In this document: one piece after another, positions 22,413 to 34,059 of the stretch
How positions within the stretch are numbered: the stretch's first letter is position 1
Layout: each line of letters begins with the position of its first letter
Source: Gnetum montanum
Lineage: Eukaryota; Streptophyta; Gnetopsida; Gnetales; Gnetaceae
Length of the DNA: 64,000 nucleotides
Reading direction: 5' to 3'
NCBI GenBank assembly: GCA_015680685.1
Contig: MNCI01014250.1
Location: forward strand, 139,699-203,698
Made by a program: the position numbers and the translations under genes
Notes under the pieces: model-generated
The model's input: the letters and a program-made list of their open reading frames with translations, nothing else
What the model was told of the DNA's origin: nothing
Databases searched by the model: none

Positions 22413-23351
22413 TGATCTGGCTAGGTATCCCTACGCCCAACCATACGAATCACGAGTGTTCACGTGTGACTTGGTCAAAATCCGTACACTGTAAGCACTT
22501 AACATACACCAGACTTCTAACTAGTGAAACCTTGGGTTAGATTGGTCATTGTCATCCTAATCTCACTTGTGAAGTTCTATTACGTTGGTTAAGTGAGACT
22601 AAGGCTAATGATTTTTATGTATTTTTACTTATCTTTTTCAGCGACTAAGTGAGGTATGAAAGGTAAGGAATAAACCATAATCTAATCTCTAATTATCCTA
22701 GTTTATATTCTAACTACTCCTAGAATAAGTATCCGGTCCCATCTTCTGAGCACATTCTAAGCATTCCCTAACACTGCTAGGTTACCAAACGTTAAGTGTC
22801 ATTGGGCTTACCAAGTATTTGGATTATGTTTGAGATGGTCGTACTTATGTCTTTGACGAACTACGAATGAACAATAACAATTGATATTATAACAATAAAA
22901 ACATAAATAATCAACAAGTAACTAATAAAGCATAAACACATTAAACTATTAAAGCAACAACTAATAAAGCATCAACATTTTAAACTATTAAATGCCTGAA
23001 ACAACTAAGTCCAAATGCTGCAAGGATTTCATGAACAGTTCATCTTTATTGTCGTCATGCCAATAGGCTTAGATACATCAACGCTCGAATAAAGATCCAA
23101 TCGCTTTTCATACACCTGCTGCGGGCACTTGGAAAATATTCTATCTCTTGCGGGAGAAAACTACAAGAGCTTCGCTATCACTACTCAAAAAGATGCCTAA
23201 ATGAGGCGGAAGGTCCTCATATTTATAGGCCAGGAATGGTGGCTACGTAAACGGGGCCACGTTGACATAGGGTGGCTACGTCGACGGGCCCGTGTCGATG
23301 CAGTTGCATATACACAGCCCAGTCGATGCATTAACTTTCAACACTTCATCA
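22413..23351 (-). repeat. 5' LTR of element C
   Basis: TGATCTGG...CTTCATCA on the plus strand, aligned with 10266-11210. It would promote transcription leftward through gag-pol. A TATA-like ATATTTATAGG lies at about 23219. Confidence 0.92.
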
Positions 23352-25021
23352 TATAAGTAGGATTTATCAATGAGTACTCGTTTACGAAGGTTGTAAGCAA
23401 AAATTTTCAACTTGAATTTGTCATAAAATACATGGAGTTTTCTGATGAAAGTGGGGAGTCCATGGAGTTCCATAAAAAGCAAAAACTTGATGAAATCATT
23501 GAAGAGGGTTGTGAAAAGCTCAAACATTGAAAAATTGGGTGGAGAATTTGTTCATTGAGGAAATTACCTTAAGGAGTGCACAGTTGGATGCATCAAATGG
23601 GTGCATGAAGCTTTAGATTGTAGGAATGTCCAAGGATGAGGTACTTAACTAACCCAACCAAGAGATATGTAAGTGGATCCTTCCCATAGTAGGCACATAC
23701 CCTTTTTGCCCTTGCATAACCTCAACCTAAGAACCTCATATGTGATTAATGGTTATGAAAGTTACAGACCAAAACCTAGAAGAATCTACCTAAGAATTTA
23801 GGCACATCAAACCAAGACATTGAATAAGGACATGAACATCGACAGTGAGGTTAGTCATGGAAAGCATAGATGGATGAGAGAGAATGTGGAACGGAGTTCT
23901 TGATTAAGGTCATGAAAAGTTCCTTGTGAATTTTTGTGGTTAAATGACCTAATAAAATCCATCCTTAGTCTAGACCAAAACCAACCATGTTCAATGAATT
24001 TGCATCACCACTCTAAGATCAGTCCATCCCCTGAAGATACAAGAGTGCTCCCATAGATCAATCACCATTCCTTATAGAGAAGAAAAGAGAAGCAATAAGT
24101 GAGAAAGGAAATCAGTTAGAGGGGACTTTCAGGAATGGGTAACATGTCTTCCTAGTCCCATAACTAGTGCTTGTAGCCCGTTATTCTGTCTGAGGGGTGT
24201 GCTTTGAATTTCCATCATCATTTCATTTTTTTCATCATCATTTTTTGCTGTTTTTTTGTTTTTTATTTTTTTTAGATGGGAACCACACCATGCAAAGACT
24301 TATTCAAGTTTCTATTATTGGTCGATATGGAATGGTAAGAAATCCATGAAAACACTCATGCATCTAAGTAAGTAGAAGGGTACAAAGAGTATTGAGTTCC
24401 CTTGAAGTCACATCCTTTTCAAACCCTTGAATCCTTTTCAAGTTTGGAAACTACCAAGCTCATAAGTTTGTTAAAGGTTTACTTAATGGAAAGGGATCTC
24501 ATACGTCCAAAACAAGGAAACCCATAGAGTTTTTGGATGGGTGGATGTTGTGGATTCACTGCCTATTCCATAAAAAAGAAACCATGTCTTAGTTATTGGT
24601 ACCAAAATTCAAAAATAGAAACCAAACATTAGCAATAAAAAATAATAAGTACAAAACACCATTAATAATAGTTATAGCATCACTATGTCCTTTTGACACA
24701 AAGCACTTTATTAACATAAATTCAGAAAATCACATCCAAAAAAAAGGAAATTATACAATAAAGTGTAAAATATTCAAGAAAAATCAAATGTATCAATGAT
24801 GGTATAAAACGAAAAATGATGTAAAATAGGAACAAGTATAAAACAAAAAGGTGTAACATAAATAAGGTGTAGAACAAAAAACAGAAAAACTAAGGAGCCA
24901 CGTAAATGATTAGCATGGATGACCATCTCCCCCATGACTAAGTTGGAAGGAGGAGATCCAAAAGATTGAGGGAGGTTGTCCATCCAATGAGGTATTTGTT
25001 ACACTAGCTTACTTGGGCTAA
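23352..25021 (-). mobile_element. Copy A1 resumed: noncoding block between ORF3 and integrase
   Basis: No gene. The sequence picks up where 10265 stopped and matches 38450-40116 in unit 2 at roughly 8% difference by eye. The GGTGTGCTTTGAATT box is at 24196, the CCACACCATGCAAAGACT box about 85 bases later, and a short AAAAC/TGTAAAA array near 24800-24880. Confidence 0.8.
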
Positions 25022-25726
25022 TGAAAAGGTTTTATTTGTTGAATGTTGACTAGTTGTTTCTTGTTCGAGCTCTCAGGTTTGTAAATTAACATGGCCCCAA
25101 AAGGAAATATTTTATCAATTATATAAGGCCCCTCCCACAATGTTTGAAATTTTGTTCATTATGGAACAAGTGTGGGGTTCCAGTAGAGGACCTTATCTCT
25201 AGGTTGAAATTTGACTTTCCTTATTCATAGGCCATGTTGTTGCTTGCTGAATGCCTTATGCACTTCACTCAAGAATAGGGCAACTAATTGATTTTAATCT
25301 AGGATGTTAAGGTTGATCAATTATTCTCTTTGTGCTTGACTCAAGTCAAGATCCAGGTCACAAGTTATTGAAAGTGTATGGGGCTTAGATTAAAAGTGAA
25401 TCGAAAAGGTAGCAACATTCCTAGAGATTTTTTGGAATTATTGTTATTGAGAAAGGAACACCATTACCTCTCAAGTGTTAGAATTTGATTTTGCAAGAAC
25501 TTACATTCTTTGAGTAGAAAACATTGATGTTGAACCCTCCATCTTACTGATTGATCGTGCCACCTCGTTGAGATGACTCAATGCTAGCCTATAGATAGAG
25601 GATTCACCACCATAGGGTCCCACCTATACTGCCACCTTGTCTCTTGGATTTGTTACACTTCACTAAGTTGCAATCATGGTGGATTAATCATCTTAATGTT
25701 ATTTTATGATTATTTTTAATCATATG
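25022..25726 (-). pseudogene. Chimeric remnant: integrase C-terminus joined to a middle piece of ORF3
   Basis: 25022-25375 matches the integrase C-terminal part of element C (compare 16416-16800). At about 25390 it switches to ORF3 sequence (GGTAGCAACATTCCTAGAGA, compare 13025), through a piece matching 13160-13240, then to the region upstream of ORF3. Most of integrase, all RT, protease and gag, and much of ORF3 are missing. The same join exists at 40440-40500 in unit 2, so it predates the duplication. Confidence 0.75.
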
Positions 25727-26600
25727 TGATGAGCAACGAGGTACCCCTATCCCCAACCATATGAATTACTAAGCAGTTCACATGTGATTTGATCGAATTC
25801 CATGGACTTATAGTTCTCTAGTGCATTAGTTCTTATAGGAAGTGAAATGGGTGTTGAGAATGTTCGTTGTCTTCCCAATTACACTTGTGATGCTCAAGGG
25901 TATGGTTTAAGTGCAATTGAGGTACATGATTTTATTAATTTTATGTTTTATAAGTTTAGTCACCTACAACAAGAATGAAAGATAGAGTAGTTTAAGATCT
26001 AATTCATTTACTCCTTAGCTAGCTTAACACAAGTACCCATCCCACTTTCTTGGACACATCTTGAACACATATAGCACTGTTGGGCTACCAAACATTAAGC
26101 GTTTTTTGGTTACCAAGTGCTACATGTATGCTTGAACTAGTCATGCTTGTGTTCATTAACAATTGGAGATAAATTGCTCAATTTAAATGCATTAAAGTAG
26201 AGTGCATGAAAATAAAGTGCATTAAAGAAAACATAAATCTATTCTTAATGTTGCAAGGATTGTCAAAAAGGTTCATTTTATTCTCGTCACACTACTGCAC
26301 TTAGGTACATTAGTGTTCGAACAAAGATTCATACACACTCAGACTCCTACTACAAGCACGCAGAAATATTCTAACTTTGGAGAAAAAAATTGTAAGAGAT
26401 TCACTACTCTAATAAAAACTATGAAAAACTAATTGAAAACTATCTCCAAATTGTGAGCCTAAGAGCTATTTATAGGCTAGTGTATATCCTTTGATATCAA
26501 ATATCTGACATTAAATCTTGGGCTCTAACATCAAATACCTAATGTTGAGGCTTTGATATCAAGTATCCAATATTAGAGTTGTGAAAAATATGATTCATCA
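25727..26600 (-). repeat. Gypsy LTR (unit 1), partner of the LTR at 40810 by duplication
   Basis: TGATGAGCAACGAGG...TGATTCATCA followed by the polypurine junction TACCTCC. It lacks a PBS on its left, so it is a 3'-type LTR followed rightwards by its internal region. The bases before it (AATCATATG) are identical to those before 40810, showing the two LTRs are one insertion copied by duplication. Confidence 0.85.
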
Positions 26601-27894
26601 TACCTCCATGACTAAATGAAAACTCGTCCTCGAATGAAGAAGAGGAGGAACAAGTTCCTTACAAAATATTGGCCATGTATGGGATTATTGACTGACATAC
26701 AAACTGACTTAGATGGAATAGATAGACTCTAAGTGCCTAAGTGTATGGATTTACAATCTCTACAAAATTGGGTGTTTATGATAAGAGAAGTGAACAACTT
26801 GGACAAACTGACATCTAACACCTCTTAGCAGCTGAAGAGAGAGAGAAAAAATCCAATGATCATGAATGGGCCTCATCGTGTGATACTAATGCATCATCCT
26901 TGGGGAAGATAGTCTTACTTCCAGTCCATGCTTCCCACTACAACCATAACAAAATTTTGAATTAGTATGCATTTTGTAACACATAGCTAGTAAGTACCTT
27001 GTCTCGTCAATGGTTACATTTAGCTAGGTTGTGATTGTGGTAGATTGATTCCTTTAGTAATGTTAGCAAGAAAATTGACAAATAGGGTAAAATAAAGAAG
27101 CAGTACATTAAAGTTGAAAAAGTTCTATACAAGGAAATATTTGAAGAGGGTGTAAGAATTCACAACAATAAAAAGGAAAGGTGACTAAAAAATGTTGTGA
27201 AGATGTGCACAACTGGATTTCATTGATGGGATAAATAACAGGATTTGACTGTAAGAGTGTTTAAGGATAAAGAACTTAACTAACCTAACCAAAAGATTTG
27301 CAAGTGGGTCCTCCCCAAAGTAGGCATAGGCCTTTATTACCCTTGCATAACTTCAAGCTAAGGAGTCCATGGACCCTGTGGATGATTAATGGTTATGGAA
27401 AGATAAATGCAAGAACCTGGAAGAAATTACCTAAGAATTCTAACACATTAGACTAGGACATCGAACAAGAACATGAACCTATAGTGAGGCAAAATATGAA
27501 AAGCATAGATGGATGAGAGAGAGATAGTGGGATGGAGTTCTTGATTAAGGTCACATGAAGTCCCTTGTGGATTTTATGGTTAAATGACTTGATAGGATCC
27601 ATCATTAGTCTAGACCAAAATTAACTATGTTCAATGACTTCGCATTGCCATTCTAAGACCAATCCACCCCCCTGAGACACAAGAGTGCTTCCATAGAACA
27701 ACAAAGAAGTAGGAAGGTAGGAAGGGTATTAGCTAGAGGGGATGTTTAGGCATGGGTAACATGTCTTTCTAATACCATAAGTAGTTCTTGTAGCCTATTT
27801 ATTACATCTAAGAGGTGTGCTTTGAATTCCCATTGTTTTTATGAAATGGAAACCACACCATGCAAAGACATATGCATTTATTTTGTCTAATGGA
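26601..27894 (-). mobile_element. Internal noncoding region behind the 25727 LTR, up to insertion B
   Basis: The post-polypurine-tract region comes first, then a GAGAGAGA stretch near 26830, the GGGTCCTCCCCA block (27305) and the box GGTGTGCTTTGAATTC (27814). No gene remains. It matches 41671-43015 in unit 2. The last five bases ATGGA (27890-27894) are the left target duplication of element B. Confidence 0.78.
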
Positions 27895-28567
27895 TGATGA
27901 GTGGAAAGGTACCCCTACACTCAACCATACGAATACGAGCTTAGCATGAGCGATCTGATCGAACTCTACTGACTAAGTGCCTACATGCCTCATGGAACAC
28001 TTAGGGTTAATCATTCGTTATCTTCCTAGACTTACTTGTAGTTGTCACGGTGTATGGTTAAGTAAGTCCGAGGTATATGATTTTTATGTCTTTTTATGTT
28101 TTATCTCCTATGCTAACAAGGTGAAGGGTAGAGAGACTAACCACTAACTTTAACTAATGAACTAAGTCTAATTTAACCTAGTGTTAGCATCCGTTCCCAC
28201 TAACCGTACACACCCTGAATCGATGCAACCTTGGCTACCAAATGCTAATCGTTGCTGGGATCACCAAGCNNNNNNNNNNNNNNNNNNNNNNNNNNNNNNN
28301 NNNNNNNNNNNNNNNNNNNNNNNNNNNNCAAACTTGTGTTCAGGTACAATGTCTACTTGAATAAAGATCCATTCACTCTGGAGTTCCTACTATGGGCACA
28401 TGGAAATAAATTTATCTCTAGAGTGGAAAAACTACTAGAGTTTCCCTATGGTCTAGGCCTAGAATGAGGAAACAAGGGAGAGCCACATCTTATTTATAGA
28501 TATGACGACACACCGCGATATTGTGTATGCGATATTGCAGGGGAAGACGTGATATTGCATCCCATCA
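27895..28567 (-). repeat. 3' LTR of element B, with internal N gap
   Basis: It matches 34060-34920. It is 673 bp as written, including 59 Ns (28270-28328); comparison with the 861-bp partner implies roughly 190 more bases are missing at the gap. The right end CCCATCA meets TACCCCCATGACT. Confidence 0.88.
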
Positions 28568-30660
28568 TACCCCCATGACTAAATGAAAACTCATCCTCAA
28601 GTTCCTTACAATAATATCAGGAAGGTATGGGATTATTGACTCAATGAAACTAATGGGATGACATGTGAACGGATCATCATTACAAGACACAACAAAACTG
28701 GTATTCATGACAACAAGAGTGAACACCTTATTACATTGACATCAGGCCTCATTTGGCAGCTGAGAAAGAGAAGAGAAGAGAGAAGAGAGAAGAAGTCTTG
28801 CTACTGCCAATGCCAAGATTACACCTTTCGTTGTCCATCTGTAAGTGTTTCATCAATCTCGTTCCTTGCAAAGCTGCTTCAGCACTGCTCCATTCCAAGT
28901 GCATCCTCCAGATCCAATCTATTATTACGTTATCGTCATTTGCACACACAACACAATCTTGTATTAGTAAGGGTAAATGAATTATCATGTAATTGATACC
29001 TTGCTTCATTGAAAGGTCCATTGGCTAGGTTGTGGTATGGCTGATTTGGGTCTGGAGATATATTAATGATGACTACTGAAGGTGTAGGGGCTAGGAGAAA
29101 ATCGAAAAAATTGGGCCCCGTACCCCCATGACTAATCGTGAACCTTCGGTAGCGAGAGAATGGAAAAAGAAAAGGAATAAGAAGGATGGATAAATAGAGA
29201 CAACTAGGACATCGATGAAATGGATGTTAAAATGGAAATGAACAAAAGAAAATGGATTGCAAAAATGTTAAGGGAAAGAATTTAACTGGTGCACCAAATA
29301 GGAATGCCAGTGGGTCCTCCCCAAAGAAAGCTCATGCTATTAATGCCCTGAGAAACCCACATTCAAAGAATCTGTAGGCTCTAGGAATGTCCTTTGGAAC
29401 AAGAGTTAAAGTCTTAACTGTAAGAATTTACCAAAAAGAAAACGATGCATCTACCAAAATATACACTAATGATACAACCGACAATGAGGTGAACGATGGA
29501 GAGAAGCGTGGAGAGAAGAGAATGGAATGGAATCCCAAGAATAAGGTGGTGTACAGCCCCTTGTGGATTTCATGATTAATGTGACTTGGCAAATCTCATC
29601 CCAAATCCAGCCTCAAAAAAACCACATCCAGTGACTTCGCATTAATGCATTCAGCCAATCCATCCTCTTGAATAACAAGAATGCATCTCCAAAAAGCCAC
29701 CACCATTCCGATGAAATAAATGAGGAGAGAATGGGAAGCGAGAAGGGCCTTAGTTAGAGGGAACATTTTTATTTTTTGTTCCATAACCAGTTCTTGTAGC
29801 CCAAGGGATTATTTTTTCTAAGGGGTGTGCTTTGAATTCTCACTTTGTTTTTTTTCCTTTTTCACTTTTTTTTTGTTTTATGTTTTTATGCCTGAGAACC
29901 ACACCATGCAAAGACTTCTTATTTTTATTGACTCAACTTCCAATAAGTGGGTAACATCGGAATGGTAAGAAAACTCAAGAAGAAAACATTCAAGCACCCA
30001 AGAGAATGGCCAACACAAAAGCATCAAGTTCCCTTGAAGTCATACCCTTTTCAATCCTTGAGTCCTTCCTTAGTTTGAGAAAAACCCAGTCACCGGTTCA
30101 TTAAAGTTCTTATTAGAAAGGGACTGTACATTTCCAAGCCAAGAGAGACCAGAGACTTTTGCAGATGAATGGATGAAGTGGACTCATTTCCTACCATATC
30201 AAAAGAAACATACCTTAGTATCAACATCGTAACTTAAAGGTAAAAACCAAACATTAGTAATCAATATGAAAATAGTTCATACTATGATAAAGAACACTTA
30301 TTGGGTGAAAAACTTATAGGATGGGTAACACACACACAAACACACACAAAAAATGGAAAATTATAACGATGTTTTAATACAAAAACAAGAAAAGTTAAAG
30401 AAATTTGCAAAACAAAAACATGTAAAACAAAAACTGTAAAACAAAAACTTGTAAAACAAAAATGTGTAAGACAAAAATGTGTAAGACAAAAACGTGTAAA
30501 ACAAAAACTTGTAAAAAAAACTTGTTAAACAAAAATGTGTAAAACAAAAAATGTAAAAGAACTGAGGGCCTCTAATGATTAGCATAGATGGCCATCTCCC
30601 CCATGACTGAATTGCAAGGGAGATATCCGAAATAATGAACATCTATTTGACTTTCGTAAA
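28568..30660 (-). mobile_element. Element B noncoding block with a small conserved reading frame
   Basis: No ORF3. A minus-strand frame at 28749-29021 (90 aa, containing IDWIWRMHLEW and MDNERCNLGIG) has a similar partner in element J at 63019-63255. Further right lie the box GGTGTGCTTTGAATTC (29824), a CCACACCATGCAAAGACTT box, and the densest AAAACAAAAA array in the window (30407-30560, about 11 units). Confidence 0.65.
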
Positions 30661-31330
30661 AGTGCTCAACTTCTTCCTGCTGATGTTCTCAGATTAAGGG
30701 GTGGAAGTTGGCCTCATATTCCAATGTGTCTATGCCTTTTTTGTTAACATGAGTTGTTTCCTCAGTTCGTTCCATGCATATTGGGTTCCTCTTTCTAGTA
30801 GCTTTCAACCACGGGGTGTCTTCTACTTGTGTGGTTGCTACATATAGGCACCTTTGTACTTCTATTTCTTGGGCACATCGATTACATGGAAGAGATGCTA
30901 AACATTCTTCCATGTCATCACCCTCTGAGTCATTGTATGTGATGCACGAAACTTTCTTCTTCTTGATCTTTCCATAAATTTTTATCTTAGATATCTCCAA
31001 GGAAAGATCGTGGATCCCTAGGTATGCATCTACTGTACTCAGCCATGGCCTTCCCATTATGATTGGGAAGCCCTCATTGTCACTGTTGACTTCTATCACC
31101 AGGAAGTCAGCTAGGTATGACCACCCACACATAGTGGTAATGATTTCCTCCACCAATCCCAAGGGGATGATGATGGACTAGTCAACCAGCTCTAGTTGAA
31201 TGTTGCTCTTCTTAAGTTGGGGCAGGTTCCAGGCTTGATACATTTCTCATGAGATTAAATTGACTCTGGAACCTGAGTTAAGAAGAGCCTTATGTGGTTT
31301 GTTCCCGGTGACTTGTAAATAGATTAAGGG
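30661..31330 (-). pseudogene. Protease of element B
   Basis: Same domain as in element C, from ALLNSGSRVNLIS (about 31290) through LGLVEEIITTMCG and FPIIMGRPWLSTVDA to a C-terminal tail ending in a stop near 30689. The catalytic Asp is replaced by Asn and there are two in-frame stops, so it is inactive. The linker toward RT is kept, and the sequence then leaves the family order, marking the deletion end. Confidence 0.82.
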
Positions 31331-33918
31331 GCTTCCAGGATCAGAGAGTTTCCTGGGAAGGTGGCCTACCTTGATCCAGTCGGTTATGGTATGCGTTAAC
31401 ATAACCGTATGCGTGTAGATCTATTGTTGGACGGAAGGGAGCTCTAAAGTCTTATCTGTTAGAGGAGCGTACATAGACTCAACCACTTGTTGTGATGAGA
31501 GCTTGTTTGGGCTTTTGGTTCTAAAAAAAGGTCTTCTTTTCTTGTGGTTTTCAAAATCAGCAACGAGTTGAATGTTTACAGCTCTCATAGCGTTACGTTG
31601 CTACGGTTGAGTGGGGAGTTCCCTTTACATTGTTGGAGCAGGCTGTATGGGAACTATAGGTGGAAGAGGTGCGGATGGAGTTGGAGGATGGAATGAATGT
31701 GGGATGTCTCTCGAAGGAGAAGGAGTCCTCCTAAAGTACTCCCGAACTTGGTAGTGACGTTGGGGAGTTTTGTGACCCATAGAATCACTTGGAAAAACCA
31801 ACTGCTACACATAATAGCCATAAGTATCAAGTTTCTGGTAAGGGTACTGTTGTCTCGGCAATGGCATCCCCCATGACTGTGGGTATTTCCACTACTGATG
31901 TTGTCCAATGGGTTGTGGTGGAGTTCCACTTGGATAGTACGTTAATGGTTGGTGGAACTACCTTGGGTTACCTTGAGGATAAGGTAACCTTTGGGGTGTT
32001 TGCCATTGGTTTAGTCTCAGTTTGAGTGCATACACCCCAAACTCCTATAAATGTGAGATGATTGGACAACATCCCTTAGGATGGTCATATTGGTAGATCT
32101 CACATCCACCATCATCGTCTGTGTCAGAATCCACAACCTCATCGAAGATAGTAATTTTCCCCTTACCCTTGTTATGTGCAGGGCCTCAATCTCACCTCTT
32201 TTTCTTATCTTTGTTACTACTTCTTTCTTCCTTAGACTCTTCTACAATTTTTAAGATAGTTTCAAGTCTAGAGTCTAAGGAATCCCACAATTGATCCAGC
32301 TTAGCTGATACTTTGGTTGTTACCTTTTGAATCAGCAAGGTTTTTCTATTCACCAACTCTTCAAGTGGTGACTCATTCTCCTCATTGCAAAATTTCACTC
32401 CCTTCTTCTAAAGGGAAGGATCACGGTTGTATTCTTTTGCACTCTCTCTCTTTTTTGTAGCTCCCCTTCTTCCTTGGCTATCTACTTCAACAAGCAACGA
32501 ATCTCATGGGCTCTAAGTTCTGATAGTCTCCCTTGGGCATAAGTCCCAAGGGTTCTTCTAGTCTCATGTCTTAACCCATCTATGATGTGGCGAAGTTGGT
32601 CCGGTTGTGCATAACCATGGCCCAGGCAACGATGTAACAATGTGTAGTAGCGGCCCATGGCAGCATCCAAGGGTTCATGAGTACCTTGCTTCCATCCTTG
32701 GATCTACTTACGAAAGTTAGACACTCTAGAGTACATTTGATACTTATCGTTGAAGAGTTCTAACATCGTACTCCACCTCCTGATGGTTTCCAGCTCCAAG
32801 GACTAGTACCAACTCTTTGCTTCATTAATGAGTATCCTGGGAAACAACTTTAGTTTCTACCACTCATTTTCTATGTTTCGCAAGGCGCAGGCATCGTGGA
32901 ATGCCTGTAAATGATGTTGCAGATCTGCGTTGTATTCCCCCTTAAAGCGTGGGATATTGTTCATGTCTAAGCGCTTAATTTGACTATCCTTTTGATGCCT
33001 TCTTGGTATTCTTACTGCCTCCATTATATCAAGCATACTTCAGGTGACAAGTAGGGGCTCTTCATGATCATCTCTTTCATGACGTCTGTGATGTCTATGT
33101 TGTTCCCTACTTTCCCTTTGTTCATGCCCTTGTCCTCTATCTTTACTCTCTCGTCGAGGTCTCTCATTTTATCTACCTCTATCCTCACTATTATGCTCAT
33201 GATGGATACGCCCAAATGTGGAAGGAGAGGGTGAGTGATGTGATGAAGGGGAAAAGGAAGGAAAACCATTGTCATGACGATGCTTCTTACCTTCTCTTCG
33301 GCTGCTATGGCCCCGATCAAGGTGACGATCGAAGTGCCCATCCTTTTCATGTGTTTTTGTTCCCTCTGTGAACAGTTGGCGTTCACAGAGATTAGAACCA
33401 GTGTTATGTATGGTGGAGCATAGGTTTTGATACCCCACCTCCTCACCATCGTTAGGAGGGGGAACATCATTTGATAGAGAACCCGTTATAATGGGTTTAT
33501 CATCTCCGATTTCACTAAGGACGTGCGGAACCCCTTTGCCCTTCAACAGTGTATGTTGGCTCTCCTGCTGTGAGTCCCTCATACGTTGCACTGTTGTGGG
33601 ATGATAATACCTTGTATCAAAATCTCCTGCAACGTATTTAGCATATAATTCTGTCATGCCGATCTGTGCCAAAGCACGGAGGAGCATGTTTGGGACTGCC
33701 CGATCTAGAGGTAACACTCTGTTACCTTGCAAATCTCTCCATCGCAACTATCCATCTTGATGGAGGATAAAGGTAAAGTTTGGTATGTACTCATTGGGAT
33801 GAGTATATACCACTCAGTATTGTTGAGGAATCGACGGATTTCTGTTATGTGTTTTTGATTGCAAACTGTTTCATGTATTATCCCTAGGTAGTGAATTGCT
33901 TTTGTTCAAAGAAGACAT
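31331..33918 (-). pseudogene. Gag of element B
   Basis: Start ATG at 33918. The N-terminal part has RWRDLQGNRVLPLDRAVPNM (33747 downward), then a long Arg/His/Asp-rich linker, the capsid core with FNDKYQMYSRVSNFRK, HGYAQPDQLRHIIDGLRHE and LGTYAQGR (about 32760-32510), a Lys-rich helix (32398-32192) and the zinc knuckle at 32069-32104. The knuckle's second Cys is replaced by Tyr (CEIYQYDHPKGC). A few stops and shifts interrupt it. Confidence 0.83.
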
Positions 33919-34040
33919 TGTTATTTATTAGTGTGCTAATTGACCATTATATAATTTTTTGTTAATTAACCCTAAGGTTCGTTTAAGCTCCCAACGATGT
34001 GAGTGATCTCCTATGTTCTACTTAGCGCACAAACACTTAG

Positions 34041-34058
34041 TCCCTAGCAACGGCGCCA
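34041..34058 (-). promoter_or_regulatory. Primer binding site of element B (tRNA-Asp type)
   Basis: The minus strand reads TGGCGCCGTTGCTAGGGA, one base from the LTR. Its first 12 bases match the tRNA-Asp site of Athila/Tat elements exactly, better than element C's site. Confidence 0.88.
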
Positions 34059-34059
34059 A

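Larger units (their letters stand above)
10266..23351 (-). mobile_element. Full-length Ty3/gypsy element C (OTA-like), nested in copy A1
   Basis: LTRs of 945 and 939 bp bound an element of 13,086 bp with order (minus strand) LTR, PBS, gag, protease, RT, RNase H, integrase, noncoding block, ORF3, polypurine tract, LTR. The PBS matches the tRNA-Asp type of Athila/Tat elements. Flanks TATAC (10261-10265) and TATAA (23352-23356) fit a 5-bp target duplication with one change. Unit 2 shows the empty site near 38450. In the first 430 or so aligned bases the LTRs differ at about 34 positions by eye (about 8%), mostly transitions. All genes carry stops or shifts, so the copy is dead. Confidence 0.93.
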
